From an uncultured Clostridium sp. (GTDB taxonomy: Bacteria; Bacillota; Clostridia; Lachnospirales; Lachnospiraceae), in the NCBI GenBank assembly GCA_900541315.1, contig UQJF01000034.1:1-24132 (forward strand): 24,132 nucleotides of DNA. The letters are read 5' to 3'. The notes beneath the pieces are model-generated. The model ran no database searches. It saw nothing but the letters and a program-made list of their open reading frames with translations, and was not told the DNA's origin. Shown piece after piece: positions 14,858 through 23,036 of the stretch. The stretch's first letter is position 1, and each line of letters opens with the position of its first letter. Made by a program: the position numbers and the translations under genes.

Positions 14858-16153
14858 ATGAATACTCAAATGATGATCTGTATGGTGATCTTTGTAGCTA
14901 CTCTGGTCAGCTATATGATGAATAAGATACCAATGTGGCTGACAGCAATGATCTCTCTGACTGCATTGTATTTTACAGGCTGCATTGATGCAGCTGGCGC
15001 ACTGGCTGGTTTTTCAAATGTTAATACGCTGCTTATGGCAACTATGTTTATAGTAGCAGCAGGTTTCCGCCGCACATCTCTGGTAGATGGAATGTGTAGT
15101 GCCATTATGAAATTGACAAGAGGAAGTTTTCTCACAGCCTATTTTGGATATATCCTGATTGCTATACTACTGACTAACTTTATTGCCAGTCCGATGGTTG
15201 TATATGCGATCGTAAGTCCCCTGCTGGCAGCTTTTTGCGATAATACTGGTCACAGTCGTTCTCAATACATGTTCCCGATCATGGTCGTATGCGTAGCATG
15301 CTGCGGTATCCTGCCATTATCCACTGCCATCCAGCAGGCAGGACAGTTTACAGGATTTATGGAAACCTATGGATTTACTGGCATGAGCATTCGTGCAGTT
15401 GATTTTACAATTGGTACATGGCCGATCCTTATTATTGTTCCATTATGGGCATTACTGGTTGGACCCCAATTTACTCCTAAAACACCAGTAGTTCCTATTG
15501 AAGCTCTGGAAAATCAGAATACAGGAAAGCAGGCACAAAAACTTAGTCCAACTGTAGATAAGATTGGGATAGTTGTTTTCTTCGGTACGATCTTGTGCCT
15601 TATTTTTTCCAATAAATTACATCTTACTACATGGTCAGTCGCATTGACCGGAAGTCTCCTAATGGTATTGTTTGGGGTTGTAGACCATAAATCTGCATTG
15701 CGTGATATTCCCTGGGATATGCTGATGCTGTTTGTGGGTGCATTGGCTTTGGGAACAGCTTTGACCAATACCGGAGCAGGCGATATGATTGGAAATGCCC
15801 TGGCATCTGCTGTTGGCGGAACTCATAACAATTATGTATTAGGTGCACTGTTTTTCCTGATTCCATTCGTACTTACCCAGTTTATGCTGAACCGTTCCGT
15901 ATCTGCAGTATTTGTTCCAATCTGTCTTCTGACCTGTTCTGCATTGGGAGCAAATCCGACTGGACTGGTACTGTTAGTTAATGCAGGTTCTCTGACTGCA
16001 TTTTTAACACCTATGGCAACTCCGGCTGTACCAATGTGTATGGCTGATGGCGGTTATGATTTACGGGCAATTTTTAAGAGCGGTGCATTGATCACGTTAT
16101 TCCTGCCATTTATTTACATCTTTTATACCATGACTGTATTTCCTGCATTTTAA
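14858..16153 (+). CDS. SLC13/DASS-type carboxylate permease
   Basis: A 431-residue integral membrane protein with about 11-12 hydrophobic segments spread through it. The pattern fits the ion transporter superfamily (DASS/CitT/ArsB-like). FSNVNTLLMATMFIVAAG (about 50-68) and ILLTNFIASPMVVYAIVSPLL (about 103-123) look like the first re-entrant transport repeat. LMLFVGALALGTALTNTGAGDMI and LTQFMLNRSVSAVFVPI look like the second. Typical substrates are di- or tricarboxylates and related acids moved with sodium ions. As first gene of the set divergent from the AraC gene, it probably imports the acidic product released by the lipoprotein esterase (inference). GGAAGG lies upstream of the start, and the next gene begins 18 bp after its stop. 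Confidence 0.82.
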   Translation: MNTQMMICMVIFVATLVSYMMNKIPMWLTAMISLTALYFTGCIDAAGALAGFSNVNTLLMATMFIVAAGFRRTSLVDGMCSAIMKLTRGSFLTAYFGYILIAILLTNFIASPMVVYAIVSPLLAAFCDNTGHSRSQYMFPIMVVCVACCGILPLSTAIQQAGQFTGFMETYGFTGMSIRAVDFTIGTWPILIIVPLWALLVGPQFTPKTPVVPIEALENQNTGKQAQKLSPTVDKIGIVVFFGTILCLIFSNKLHLTTWSVALTGSLLMVLFGVVDHKSALRDIPWDMLMLFVGALALGTALTNTGAGDMIGNALASAVGGTHNNYVLGALFFLIPFVLTQFMLNRSVSAVFVPICLLTCSALGANPTGLVLLVNAGSLTAFLTPMATPAVPMCMADGGYDLRAIFKSGALITLFLPFIYIFYTMTVFPAF

Positions 16154-16171
16154 AGAAGGGATAACATTGTT

Positions 16172-17068
16172 ATGACGCGGGAAGAGAAAATTGCAATTGC
16201 AGATATGGTACGCAGCCGGGACCGATTTGGTCCGGTAAGTCCGGAAGAACTTGCTGCACTGCCGGGAAAAGAACAGGAGCTCTGGGTCCATACAAAAAAT
16301 GGAAAAACTGTGCATGTTTTCGAAGAACGTCCGGATAATTTACCAGAGCAGGCTGCACTGCTTTTAAATTTTCATGGCGGCGGATTTTTGAAAGGACGTA
16401 CAGACCGGGATCGCAGATATTGTTGCTGGGTTATGGAGCAGCTGAATTGTATGGTTTGGGATGTTGATTACAGCCTTGCACCGGAAGCACCATTTCCTTT
16501 TGCAGCGGAAGAAGCTTATGAAATTGTAAGTTATGTATTTGAACATGCAGCAGAGCTTGGAATTGATAAGGAAAAGATTATTCTTGCCGGACACAGTGCT
16601 GGTGGTAATCTGGTGGCATCAGTTTTGATCAAAAATGCGGAGACGAAAGAACTGAATCCCTGCTGTGCGTTGATGGAATATTTTCCCACAGATAATACTG
16701 TTGACCCAGTAGAAAGGCTGTCAGAAGAACTGAAAAAAGATCCGTTTTGGGTGAAGCGTGCACAAACAGAAAAAATGTATACTGATTTTTATGTAGGAGA
16801 TGCTGATGCATCGGATCCACTTTGTTCACCTGCATTTGCCAAAGATGAGGCATTGGCTATATTTCCGGATTGTCTGATTATATCAGCAGGGGAAGACAGC
16901 CTTAGAGATGAGACAGAAGCATTTGGAATGCGTCTGGCAAAAGCAGGGGTCTGTGTGACTATGCAGCGAATTATTGAAGCTATGCATGGATTTACTACAA
17001 ATCGGACATCAGGCTGGGAACGGGCACTGGATCGTCAGTACAAATTTTTTCAGGAGCATTTAAGATAG
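16172..17068 (+). CDS. Alpha/beta hydrolase, HSL-type esterase/lipase
   Basis: A 298-residue cytoplasmic protein with no signal peptide. Oxyanion motif HGGGF is at 68-72, the nucleophile S142 is in GHSAGGN, the acid is probably D242 (AGEDSLRDE), and H272 is in MHGFTT. This complete catalytic set places it in the hormone-sensitive lipase (HSL) group, which usually cuts short-chain or aromatic carboxyl esters. The gene lies between the permease and the dehydratase genes, so it probably hydrolyses an imported ester or a lactone or acyl intermediate of the same substrate. Gaps of 18 and 42 bp fit an operon. Confidence 0.88.
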   Translation: MTREEKIAIADMVRSRDRFGPVSPEELAALPGKEQELWVHTKNGKTVHVFEERPDNLPEQAALLLNFHGGGFLKGRTDRDRRYCCWVMEQLNCMVWDVDYSLAPEAPFPFAAEEAYEIVSYVFEHAAELGIDKEKIILAGHSAGGNLVASVLIKNAETKELNPCCALMEYFPTDNTVDPVERLSEELKKDPFWVKRAQTEKMYTDFYVGDADASDPLCSPAFAKDEALAIFPDCLIISAGEDSLRDETEAFGMRLAKAGVCVTMQRIIEAMHGFTTNRTSGWERALDRQYKFFQEHLR

Positions 17069-17110
17069 AACAAATGTCAGAAGAAAAGATATTATATGAG
17101 GAGTAAGACA

Positions 17111-18256
17111 ATGAAGATTACAAATGTGAAGCTGCGTTTTGCAAAGCATTATCTGTTTGTACAGATATATACTGATGCCGGGATCACAGGTCTTGGCGAG
17201 GCTGGCAACTGGGGATATTTACAGGCCACAGCAGCAGCTATTGAAAAGTTTGCAGATTACCTGATCGGAAAAGATCCATTCCGCATTGAGGATTTTAATC
17301 AGAATTTCCTGCGTTCCGTGTATTTCCGCGGTTCAGTGATCATGAGTGCTATTTCTGCTATTGATATTGCTCTGTGGGATATTAAGGGTAAGGCACTTGG
17401 AGTTCCGGTTTATGAGCTTTTAGGCGGAAAGACCCGTGAAAAAGTGCGTGTTTATGCATCTGTTATGCATCTCACAGAAGATAACAATGAGCTTGCAAAG
17501 CAGTATCAGCAGTTGCAGGAAATGGGCTTTACAGCTGCAAAGATCTTCTGCAACGGTCCGGTCAGCGCACCAGATGGAAAAGGGGAATTTTATTCCAGCC
17601 GCATTGAACGTGAAGTGGAAAAGGTACGGGTATGCCGTGAAGCTGTTGGAAATGATTTTGATTTTGTGCTGGAAGTGCATCGGGGCATGACACTGCCGGA
17701 AGCGGTTGCGTTTGGCCGTGGAGTAGAGCCTTACCGACCTATGATATTGGAGGATCCGGTTCCACCGGATAATGTAGATACCATGGCAGAGGTAGCATCC
17801 AAGGTGGGTGTTCCTATTGCTACAGGAGAGCGTTTTATCGACCTGCGCGAGTTTGAGGTGCTGATGTCACGCCACGCCTGCCAGTATGTCCGTCCGGATG
17901 TGTGTGCAGTAGGCGGTATCACTGCCAGCAAAAAAATCTGCGCACTGGCAGAAGCACATGATGTCCTTGTGATTCCTCATAATCCACTAGGACCGGTGTC
18001 CACAGCAGCTTGCCTGCAGATCTGCGCGTCCATTTCAAACCTTGGTATCCAGGAACTGCCTGGTTTCTGCTTAAATGGTGCAGAAGACAAGATGGTAAAA
18101 GAACCACTCCGCTTTGAGAACGGCTGTATGCTGATCCCGGAGGCACCTGGTATTGGCGTGGAACTGGCAGATGATGCAGAAGATCTGTATCCGGCTAATG
18201 AACGTGGCAGCAATGCAGCCCGCAGAGCCTTTGATGGTTCTGTGAAAGACTGGTAA
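17111..18256 (+). CDS. Enolase-superfamily acid sugar dehydratase (galactonate/mannonate dehydratase-like)
   Basis: The start at 17111 is preferred over 17096, because GAGGAG lies seven bases before it. That gives 381 residues. The N-terminal capping domain (1-115) is followed by the TIM barrel. Numbered from this start, the metal ligands are E188 (LEVHRG), E214 (LEDP) and E240 (GER). H190, D263 (RPDVCAVGG) and H290 (IPHNPLGP) fit the acid/base residues of galactonate dehydratases, and E315 is in IQELPGF. The C-terminal KPG-type loop reads PEAPGIGVELAD. Members dehydrate aldonic or aldaric acids to 2-keto-3-deoxy acids. The first metal ligand is Glu where DgoD and ManD have Asp, an unusual conservative change. 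The substrate cannot be fixed from sequence. Confidence 0.85.
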   Translation: MKITNVKLRFAKHYLFVQIYTDAGITGLGEAGNWGYLQATAAAIEKFADYLIGKDPFRIEDFNQNFLRSVYFRGSVIMSAISAIDIALWDIKGKALGVPVYELLGGKTREKVRVYASVMHLTEDNNELAKQYQQLQEMGFTAAKIFCNGPVSAPDGKGEFYSSRIEREVEKVRVCREAVGNDFDFVLEVHRGMTLPEAVAFGRGVEPYRPMILEDPVPPDNVDTMAEVASKVGVPIATGERFIDLREFEVLMSRHACQYVRPDVCAVGGITASKKICALAEAHDVLVIPHNPLGPVSTAACLQICASISNLGIQELPGFCLNGAEDKMVKEPLRFENGCMLIPEAPGIGVELADDAEDLYPANERGSNAARRAFDGSVKDW

Positions 18257-18342
18257 TGTAAAATCGAATAGAAAACACAATTTGACCACAGTTTTGTCAC
18301 ATTTATTCTCTATGATTAGTTGCGGCAAAGGAGAGTAAAGCG

Positions 18343-20103
18343 ATGAAAAAAGAACTGATATTGACAGCGATTTTAGCAGCTGTGGCAGCAACTGGATGCA
18401 GCAGCAGCCAGGCACCTGTACAGACCCAGACACAGGCAGAAACAACAGAAAAGGCACAGGAAGCAGTACCGGAAATGCCCCCCAAAGGTCAGAAAGGTGA
18501 CAAAGGGAATAAGCCATTTTATGAAGGAATGGGAATGGCACAGACCCCAGACATTTCTGAGCTTCTTACAGGAAGCATGGATCTGGCTGATTATAAAGAT
18601 AAATGGGTTTACAATGAGGACTATGACTGTTACAGTCTGGAATACGTGGTCTACTGCGAAAATCCCGTTGACCCGGTAAAGGAATGCATGAATATTTATG
18701 TGCCTGCAGTATATATGAATGCAGACGGAACCATCAATGAGACGGGTGAGATAAACGGTTACACAGCCCAGAGCGCACCTATTATCTACAAAAATGGTGT
18801 TGGCGGATATGCAGAGGCAGATGCTTCAAAGATCTCTGATAAAACAAAAGAATATCTGGAGCAGGGATATGTATTTGTATCACCTGCCAGCAGAGGCAAG
18901 GAGACACAGTCAGAGGACGGAAGCTATATTGGAAAATCCCCGGCAGGTCTGGTTGACTTAAAGGCAGGTGTGCGCTTTTTAAAGATAAATGATAAGGTAA
19001 TGGCAGGTGATGCCAATAAGATCATTTCCATTGGAACCAGTGCAGGGGGAGCAATGAGTGCTCTTTTAGGAACTACAGGAAACAGTGAAGATTACAAAGT
19101 TTATCTGGAAGAGATCGGCGCAGTCATGGATTCTACGGATGATGTGTATGCAGCACAGGTTTACTGTCCGATCACAGACCTGGATCATGCAGATCTGGCT
19201 TATGAGTGGATGTATGCAGATCTTCCTGATTACAGCAATGATATGACAGGGGAAACAGGTACTGCCACGGAGTTTGAACAGGCGTTATCAAAGGAGATGT
19301 CCTCAGCTTATGCAGCTTATATCAACGGCCTTGGACTGAAAGATCCAAAAACAGGAGAACCGTTGACTTTAAGTGATGATGGAAAGAGCGGCAGTTTTTA
19401 TGATTACATGGTAAAAGAGACAGAAGATGCAGCTACTACGTACCTTACAAGGCTGGAAGACGGCAGTTTATCTGTTTCCTATTCTCTGGATGACTATCTG
19501 AAGGGAAATTATACAACTTCAGGTAAAGGTCCGAAAGGAAGGGGAACGGAAGTGGCCGGAACAGATCTTACTGGTTATCTGAAGTGGGATGGAAAGACAG
19601 CTGAGATCTCTGATTACGATATGTATCTTTCTGTTTCCAATCCAAGAATGAAGAAGGTCATGGCCTTTGATAATTTGGAAATGACCGATAATTCTGCGGA
19701 AAATATGGAATTTGGAGATGAAGCTAACCGGTATAAGCATTTCGATCCTTATATTGCAGATATACTGGAAAATTTAAAGGCCCAGTTCCCGGATGAGTAT
19801 GAGACATATATGGAAGCTTATGGCAGTGTTTCCGGTGATAAGAAAGTGGAAGAAAGCAGGAAACTGTTAAATCCCATGAATTATATTGGAACGGATAAGC
19901 AGGCTGATGCAGCAGACCATATCCGTATACGGGTAGGAACAGAGGACGGAAATACATCACTGTCTGTAGCGGCAGTTCTGGCTCTTGCTCTGGAGGATAA
20001 GACGGATTCAGATGTAGATTACGCATTAGTGTGGGCACAGCCACATGGAGATGCTGATTATGAGGGAGAGCTGATCTCCTGGATCAACAGTATCTGTAAA
20101 TAA
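18343..20103 (+). CDS. Tannase-family (subtype B) secreted lipoprotein esterase
   Basis: A 586-residue protein. A lipoprotein signal ends with the lipobox VAATGC (C19), followed by a Gln/Thr/Pro-rich linker (20-60), so the enzyme is anchored outside the membrane. The catalytic region matches subtype B tannases: IGTSAGGAMSALLG with S233, YCPITDLDHADLAYEW, D535 in RVGTEDGNTS and H568 in AQPHGD. Tannases cut galloyl esters and depsides. The lid segment MAFDN...AENMEFG seems to keep the Lys and Glu of the galloyl pocket (K438, E453), but a pocket Asp appears as N537. The real substrate may thus be another phenolic or acyl ester. It follows the dehydratase gene after 86 bp, with AAAGGAG before its start. 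Confidence 0.82.
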   Translation: MKKELILTAILAAVAATGCSSSQAPVQTQTQAETTEKAQEAVPEMPPKGQKGDKGNKPFYEGMGMAQTPDISELLTGSMDLADYKDKWVYNEDYDCYSLEYVVYCENPVDPVKECMNIYVPAVYMNADGTINETGEINGYTAQSAPIIYKNGVGGYAEADASKISDKTKEYLEQGYVFVSPASRGKETQSEDGSYIGKSPAGLVDLKAGVRFLKINDKVMAGDANKIISIGTSAGGAMSALLGTTGNSEDYKVYLEEIGAVMDSTDDVYAAQVYCPITDLDHADLAYEWMYADLPDYSNDMTGETGTATEFEQALSKEMSSAYAAYINGLGLKDPKTGEPLTLSDDGKSGSFYDYMVKETEDAATTYLTRLEDGSLSVSYSLDDYLKGNYTTSGKGPKGRGTEVAGTDLTGYLKWDGKTAEISDYDMYLSVSNPRMKKVMAFDNLEMTDNSAENMEFGDEANRYKHFDPYIADILENLKAQFPDEYETYMEAYGSVSGDKKVEESRKLLNPMNYIGTDKQADAADHIRIRVGTEDGNTSLSVAAVLALALEDKTDSDVDYALVWAQPHGDADYEGELISWINSICK

Positions 20104-20113
20104 AGTTTCTGTC

Positions 20114-20143
20114 TGGACTTTTTTTGATGAAGTGTTATATAAT
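20114..20143 (+). promoter_or_regulatory. Promoter for the U32-like gene pair
   Basis: TGGACT (20114-20119) and TATAAT (20138-20143) are spaced by 18 bp. Transcription would begin near 20150, 32 nt before the start codon. A five-base stem AAAGT/ACTTT followed by T residues (20102-20126) overlaps the -35 and could be a weak terminator for the upstream gene. Confidence 0.55.
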
Positions 20144-20181
20144 AGACCAAAAGTGATAACCGGACAAAAAGGAATAACATT

Positions 20182-21798
20182 ATGTATCATGGATTGAAAC
20201 AAAAGCATGGAAAAATACAGGGCGTGTCCATGCTGCCATTTGGCCTTGTTGCCGGTTTTGCCGGTGAAAAAGAAATTCGTATAATAGAGCTTGCGGAAAA
20301 CGGCTTTACTTTCCGCACAGCAGAAAAAATAGCAGACCCGGAATTATTTCGAGTCTGCTTTTATCATTATCCGAAGCTGGAGTATGAGCAGGTAGATCTG
20401 CATTCTTATACACTGGAATGCAGTGGAAAATATGAATTTTACTATGAGTATACCCTATATCTGGATAATATAGGTGATATACCGGATAATATGGGCGATA
20501 TGGATGCCGATGAAACAGAAAATGGGAAAAGCAGGGAATACGAAGGATGCAAAGAAAATAAAGAATATAGAGAATATGGGGAATATCGGGAACAGGTTCA
20601 GGCAATGCTTCTGTGGTATGACCGTTATATCCGTTTAAAACAGACCGGGGATGAGAATGAACTGGCCAGTGCCATGACAGTTTATCCGACAAATGGGGAT
20701 GCAGTGACGGCTGAGAGCTTTGAAGAGCAGAAGAAGCGGTGGTTTGACAGTAGAGATCAGGGAAATTGCAGGAAAGAAACAGGCCGGGAAAGGGAGACAG
20801 AGGAGAAGCCACAGAACAGGTCGGAGGTAATGCCAGAGACCGGGAGTGCATTGGAGCAGTTTGAATGGGCTGTGGAGCTGGACACCACCTGGCTTTATGA
20901 TGAGTATCTGGCGACAGATCTTAAAGTTTTTATAGATAACTACTGGAAGCGGAATCATCTGTCCGGGCACTGGTTTTCTTATATCCGGCCGCAAAGACTT
21001 TATATTGGAAATGCTTTCTGTCATCTGCTTTTTCCAAAGGAAGACCAGTTGTTTCTGCTTCTTGAAAAAGCCAGAAAAGATGGTTTGCAGGTAACGATGA
21101 CTTTTTCTTATATCAGGGAATTTATGCTGGAGAGAATGAAAATTTTGCTGAACCGGTTGGAAGCCTGGTGTGAGAAAAATGAGAGTATTTTGGAAATACA
21201 GGTCAATGACTGGGCTATGGCAGAAATGATAAAAGAGAAGTCTTTACTGATTCCGGTACTTGGCATTTTATTAAACAAGCGGCGGAAAGATCCAAGACTG
21301 CACTATAAGTTGGAAACTATGACACAAACAGGAGCAGAGGCCAGCGGTAAATTCCTTGAAGAAAACAGTTTAAATGCCGGTTTTTACAGAGAGTATCTGG
21401 AAAAAGAATACGGCATTGCCAGATTCGAATGGGAAAGCTGTGGCTATGATATGGCATTTCCTGTTGGAAAGAACAGTCTGCACCTTCCTTTTTACCAGAC
21501 CAATACATCCCAGTATTGTACGTTGTATGCAAAATGTACCACAGGAGAGCGGGGAAAGCAGAAGCTGGTAAAACAGTGTCCGGGATTTTGTAAAGACTAT
21601 GCATTTTTGTATCCAGATCATTTGAAAATGGTGGGTAGATACAACTCCTTATTTGCGTTGGACAGCCGCATTTTTGAGGATGATCCTGGTTTTGGATCTG
21701 GAATAGAAAATGAAGTTGGAATGAAAACAGGAATAAAAGAAATGGTTCAAAAATGGAAAACAGCAGGGACAGACCGACTGGTGGTAAATCTGCTGTAA
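20182..21798 (+). CDS. U32-related protein of unknown function, UbiV-like cysteine pattern
   Basis: A 538-residue protein. Residues 1-95 form a beta-rich domain (EIRIIELAENGFTFRT), perhaps PilZ-like, without a clear RxxxR motif. Residues 95-225 are a hydrophilic, internally repetitive linker (DNIGDIPDNMGDMD; EYREYGEYRE). Residues about 240-495 read like a U32 TIM-barrel half: RLYIGNAFCHLLFP, VTMTFSYIREFMLERMK, LEIQVNDWAMAEMI. Cysteines C280, C452, C466 and C470 (the last two as CPGFC) resemble the four 4Fe-4S ligands of UbiV (C...C-x12-C-x3-C). The next gene is also U32-like, so the pair may form a heterodimer as UbiU-UbiV does. Ubiquinone is not expected in this anaerobe, so the substrate is unknown. 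AAGGA precedes the start. Confidence 0.6.
   Translation: MYHGLKQKHGKIQGVSMLPFGLVAGFAGEKEIRIIELAENGFTFRTAEKIADPELFRVCFYHYPKLEYEQVDLHSYTLECSGKYEFYYEYTLYLDNIGDIPDNMGDMDADETENGKSREYEGCKENKEYREYGEYREQVQAMLLWYDRYIRLKQTGDENELASAMTVYPTNGDAVTAESFEEQKKRWFDSRDQGNCRKETGRERETEEKPQNRSEVMPETGSALEQFEWAVELDTTWLYDEYLATDLKVFIDNYWKRNHLSGHWFSYIRPQRLYIGNAFCHLLFPKEDQLFLLLEKARKDGLQVTMTFSYIREFMLERMKILLNRLEAWCEKNESILEIQVNDWAMAEMIKEKSLLIPVLGILLNKRRKDPRLHYKLETMTQTGAEASGKFLEENSLNAGFYREYLEKEYGIARFEWESCGYDMAFPVGKNSLHLPFYQTNTSQYCTLYAKCTTGERGKQKLVKQCPGFCKDYAFLYPDHLKMVGRYNSLFALDSRIFEDDPGFGSGIENEVGMKTGIKEMVQKWKTAGTDRLVVNLL
20455..20596 (+). repeat. Short internal repeats inside the U32-like gene linker
   Basis: Near 20460-20510 the motif GATAATAT(A/G)GG(T/C)GATAT occurs twice in tandem, encoding DNIGDI and DNMGDM. 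Near 20560-20595, GAATAT-(A/G)-G-(A/G) repeats encode EYREYGEYRE. The copies are in frame and short, so the linker could vary in length between strains by slippage. Confidence 0.6.
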
Positions 21799-21803
21799 GA
21801 TGT

Positions 21804-21915
21804 ATGTTCTCCCGGAATCTTTCTGCGCCTGATTTTGTGAGAAGATTTTTTGTCGGGTGCGGCTGGCGGAAAATCAGTTACAAAGGCAGGTGCATGAAAG
21901 ATTCCGAGAGGACAT
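21804..21915 (+). repeat. Family B foldback repeat, copy 2 (112-bp form)
   Basis: ATGTTCTCCCGGAATCTTTC at the left is mirrored by GAAAGATTCCGAGAGGACAT at the right. The arms continue inward through CACCTG/CAGGTG-like and TTTGT/ACAAA segments, so nearly the whole unit folds back on itself. It fills most of the gap between the two U32-like genes, starting five bases after the first stop codon and ending 12 bp before the AAAGGAGGG site of the second. It probably entered an existing operon; whether it cuts or tunes read-through is unknown. Confidence 0.88.
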
Positions 21916-21942
21916 ATGTGGGGAAAGGAGGGAAGAGTACAG

Positions 21943-22926
21943 ATGAAGATTGTAGCCGGACTTGGTTCCGTTGATGAATATATCCCCTATGTGGAAGCAG
22001 GAGCAGACGAGTTTTTCTGCGGCTATGTGCCTTATTCATGGACAAAAAAATACGGGACGCTTCTGCCGCTTAACCGCCGGGAAGTACTTTGCTCCAATGT
22101 ACAGTTAGGTGCATTTAGCGAACTGGAAATACTGGTTGCTATGATCAGAAAATATAAAAAGCCAGTGTATCTCACCTTTAACTCCTTATACTACATCCCA
22201 GAACAATACCCGGAAATTGTTAATATTATTATACGGTGTATGTCCATTGGATTTAATAGCTTTATCGTCGCTGATCCGGCGCTGCTTTTATATCTGCGAC
22301 AGAGTAGAATCAATTGTGAGATCCACTTGAGCGGAGAGACTGCAGAGGTCAACAGCGGAATGATAAAATACTTTGAGAAGAAAAACTTAAAACGCCTGAT
22401 CTTTCACAGGAAAAATAGCATAGAAGATATGAATTCTATTATCAACAAAGCAGGAAACCTCACAGAATTTGAAGCCTTTGTGCTAAACGAAATGTGCCAG
22501 TTTACTGGTGCATTCTGCAATTCCCTTCACTGCGATGAAATGTGTCATCTTTGTCTGGTACCCTATGAACTGGGACGGATCAGAGAAGGTGTATCAGCAG
22601 AAAGTGTGGATGAAAATGTGGACGAACCAGAAGATGACGGCTATCTTTGTGGACAGACTGGCTGTGGCCTCTGCGCTTTATACCAGTTGGAAAAAGCTGG
22701 TGTTACTCATTTAAAACTGGTGGGAAGAGGCAACTACACAGACTATATGGAACGTGATATCAAAAATCTGCGAAAGGCATTGGAAATATTAAAAGATGTC
22801 TTGGATATGGAAAAAACTGGAAATATCCCAGCCGGACCAAAGGCAGAACGCAGATATATTTCACAGATGAAAAGGGAAATATTCGGTCTGGCTGGAAAGT
22901 GTAGTGGAATGTGCTATTATCGGTAG
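21943..22926 (+). CDS. U32 peptidase-family protein, UbiU-like, cysteine-rich
   Basis: The start at 21943 (MKIVAGLGSVDEY) is preferred over 21916, because AAAGGAGGG lies about ten bases upstream and it gives the family N-terminus. The protein has 327 residues. The U32 barrel is seen in EAGADEFFCGYVPYSW, VYLTFNSLYYIPEQYPEIV, FIVADPALL and EIHLSGETAEVNS. The signature cysteines C185-x6-C192, C201/C204 and C244 (CGLCALYQLEKAGVTHLKLVGRGN) match the four 4Fe-4S ligand positions of UbiU and the U32 tRNA/rRNA hydroxylases TrhP and RlhA. Extra cysteines (C197, C236, C241, C320, C324) could hold a second metal site. U32 proteins of this type use prephenate for oxygen-independent hydroxylation; whether this one does is not shown. 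Confidence 0.78.
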   Translation: MKIVAGLGSVDEYIPYVEAGADEFFCGYVPYSWTKKYGTLLPLNRREVLCSNVQLGAFSELEILVAMIRKYKKPVYLTFNSLYYIPEQYPEIVNIIIRCMSIGFNSFIVADPALLLYLRQSRINCEIHLSGETAEVNSGMIKYFEKKNLKRLIFHRKNSIEDMNSIINKAGNLTEFEAFVLNEMCQFTGAFCNSLHCDEMCHLCLVPYELGRIREGVSAESVDENVDEPEDDGYLCGQTGCGLCALYQLEKAGVTHLKLVGRGNYTDYMERDIKNLRKALEILKDVLDMEKTGNIPAGPKAERRYISQMKREIFGLAGKCSGMCYYR

Positions 22927-22985
22927 GTAGAAACATCCAGATGTACGGCAACTAAAATCCACTGAATTATATCAAAAATTATATT

Positions 22986-23036
22986 AAATCTTTTCTCAGA
23001 ATCTTTCTGTGCTTGATTTTGTGAGAAGATTTTTTA
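22986..23036 (+). terminator. Terminator-like hairpin derived from a family B half copy
   Basis: ATCTTTTCTCA at the left pairs with TGAGAAGAT at the right, directly followed by a T run. Bases from about 22993 to 23037 match the left arm of the family B repeat (TTCTC-GAATCTTTCTG-GC-TGATTTTGTGAGAAGATTTTTT), while the right arm is missing. A decayed half element therefore seems to serve as the terminator of the U32-like gene pair. Confidence 0.6.

Noticed and set aside
20306..20851. 181-codon minus-strand ORF antisense to the U32-like gene
   Set aside because: Its His/Pro/Leu-rich composition results from the repetitive linker codons on the other strand; it has no ribosome binding site.
21753..21974. 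73-codon plus-strand ORF joining the two U32-like genes
   Set aside because: It runs through the family B element in a different frame and has no independent start signal. The repeat explains it.
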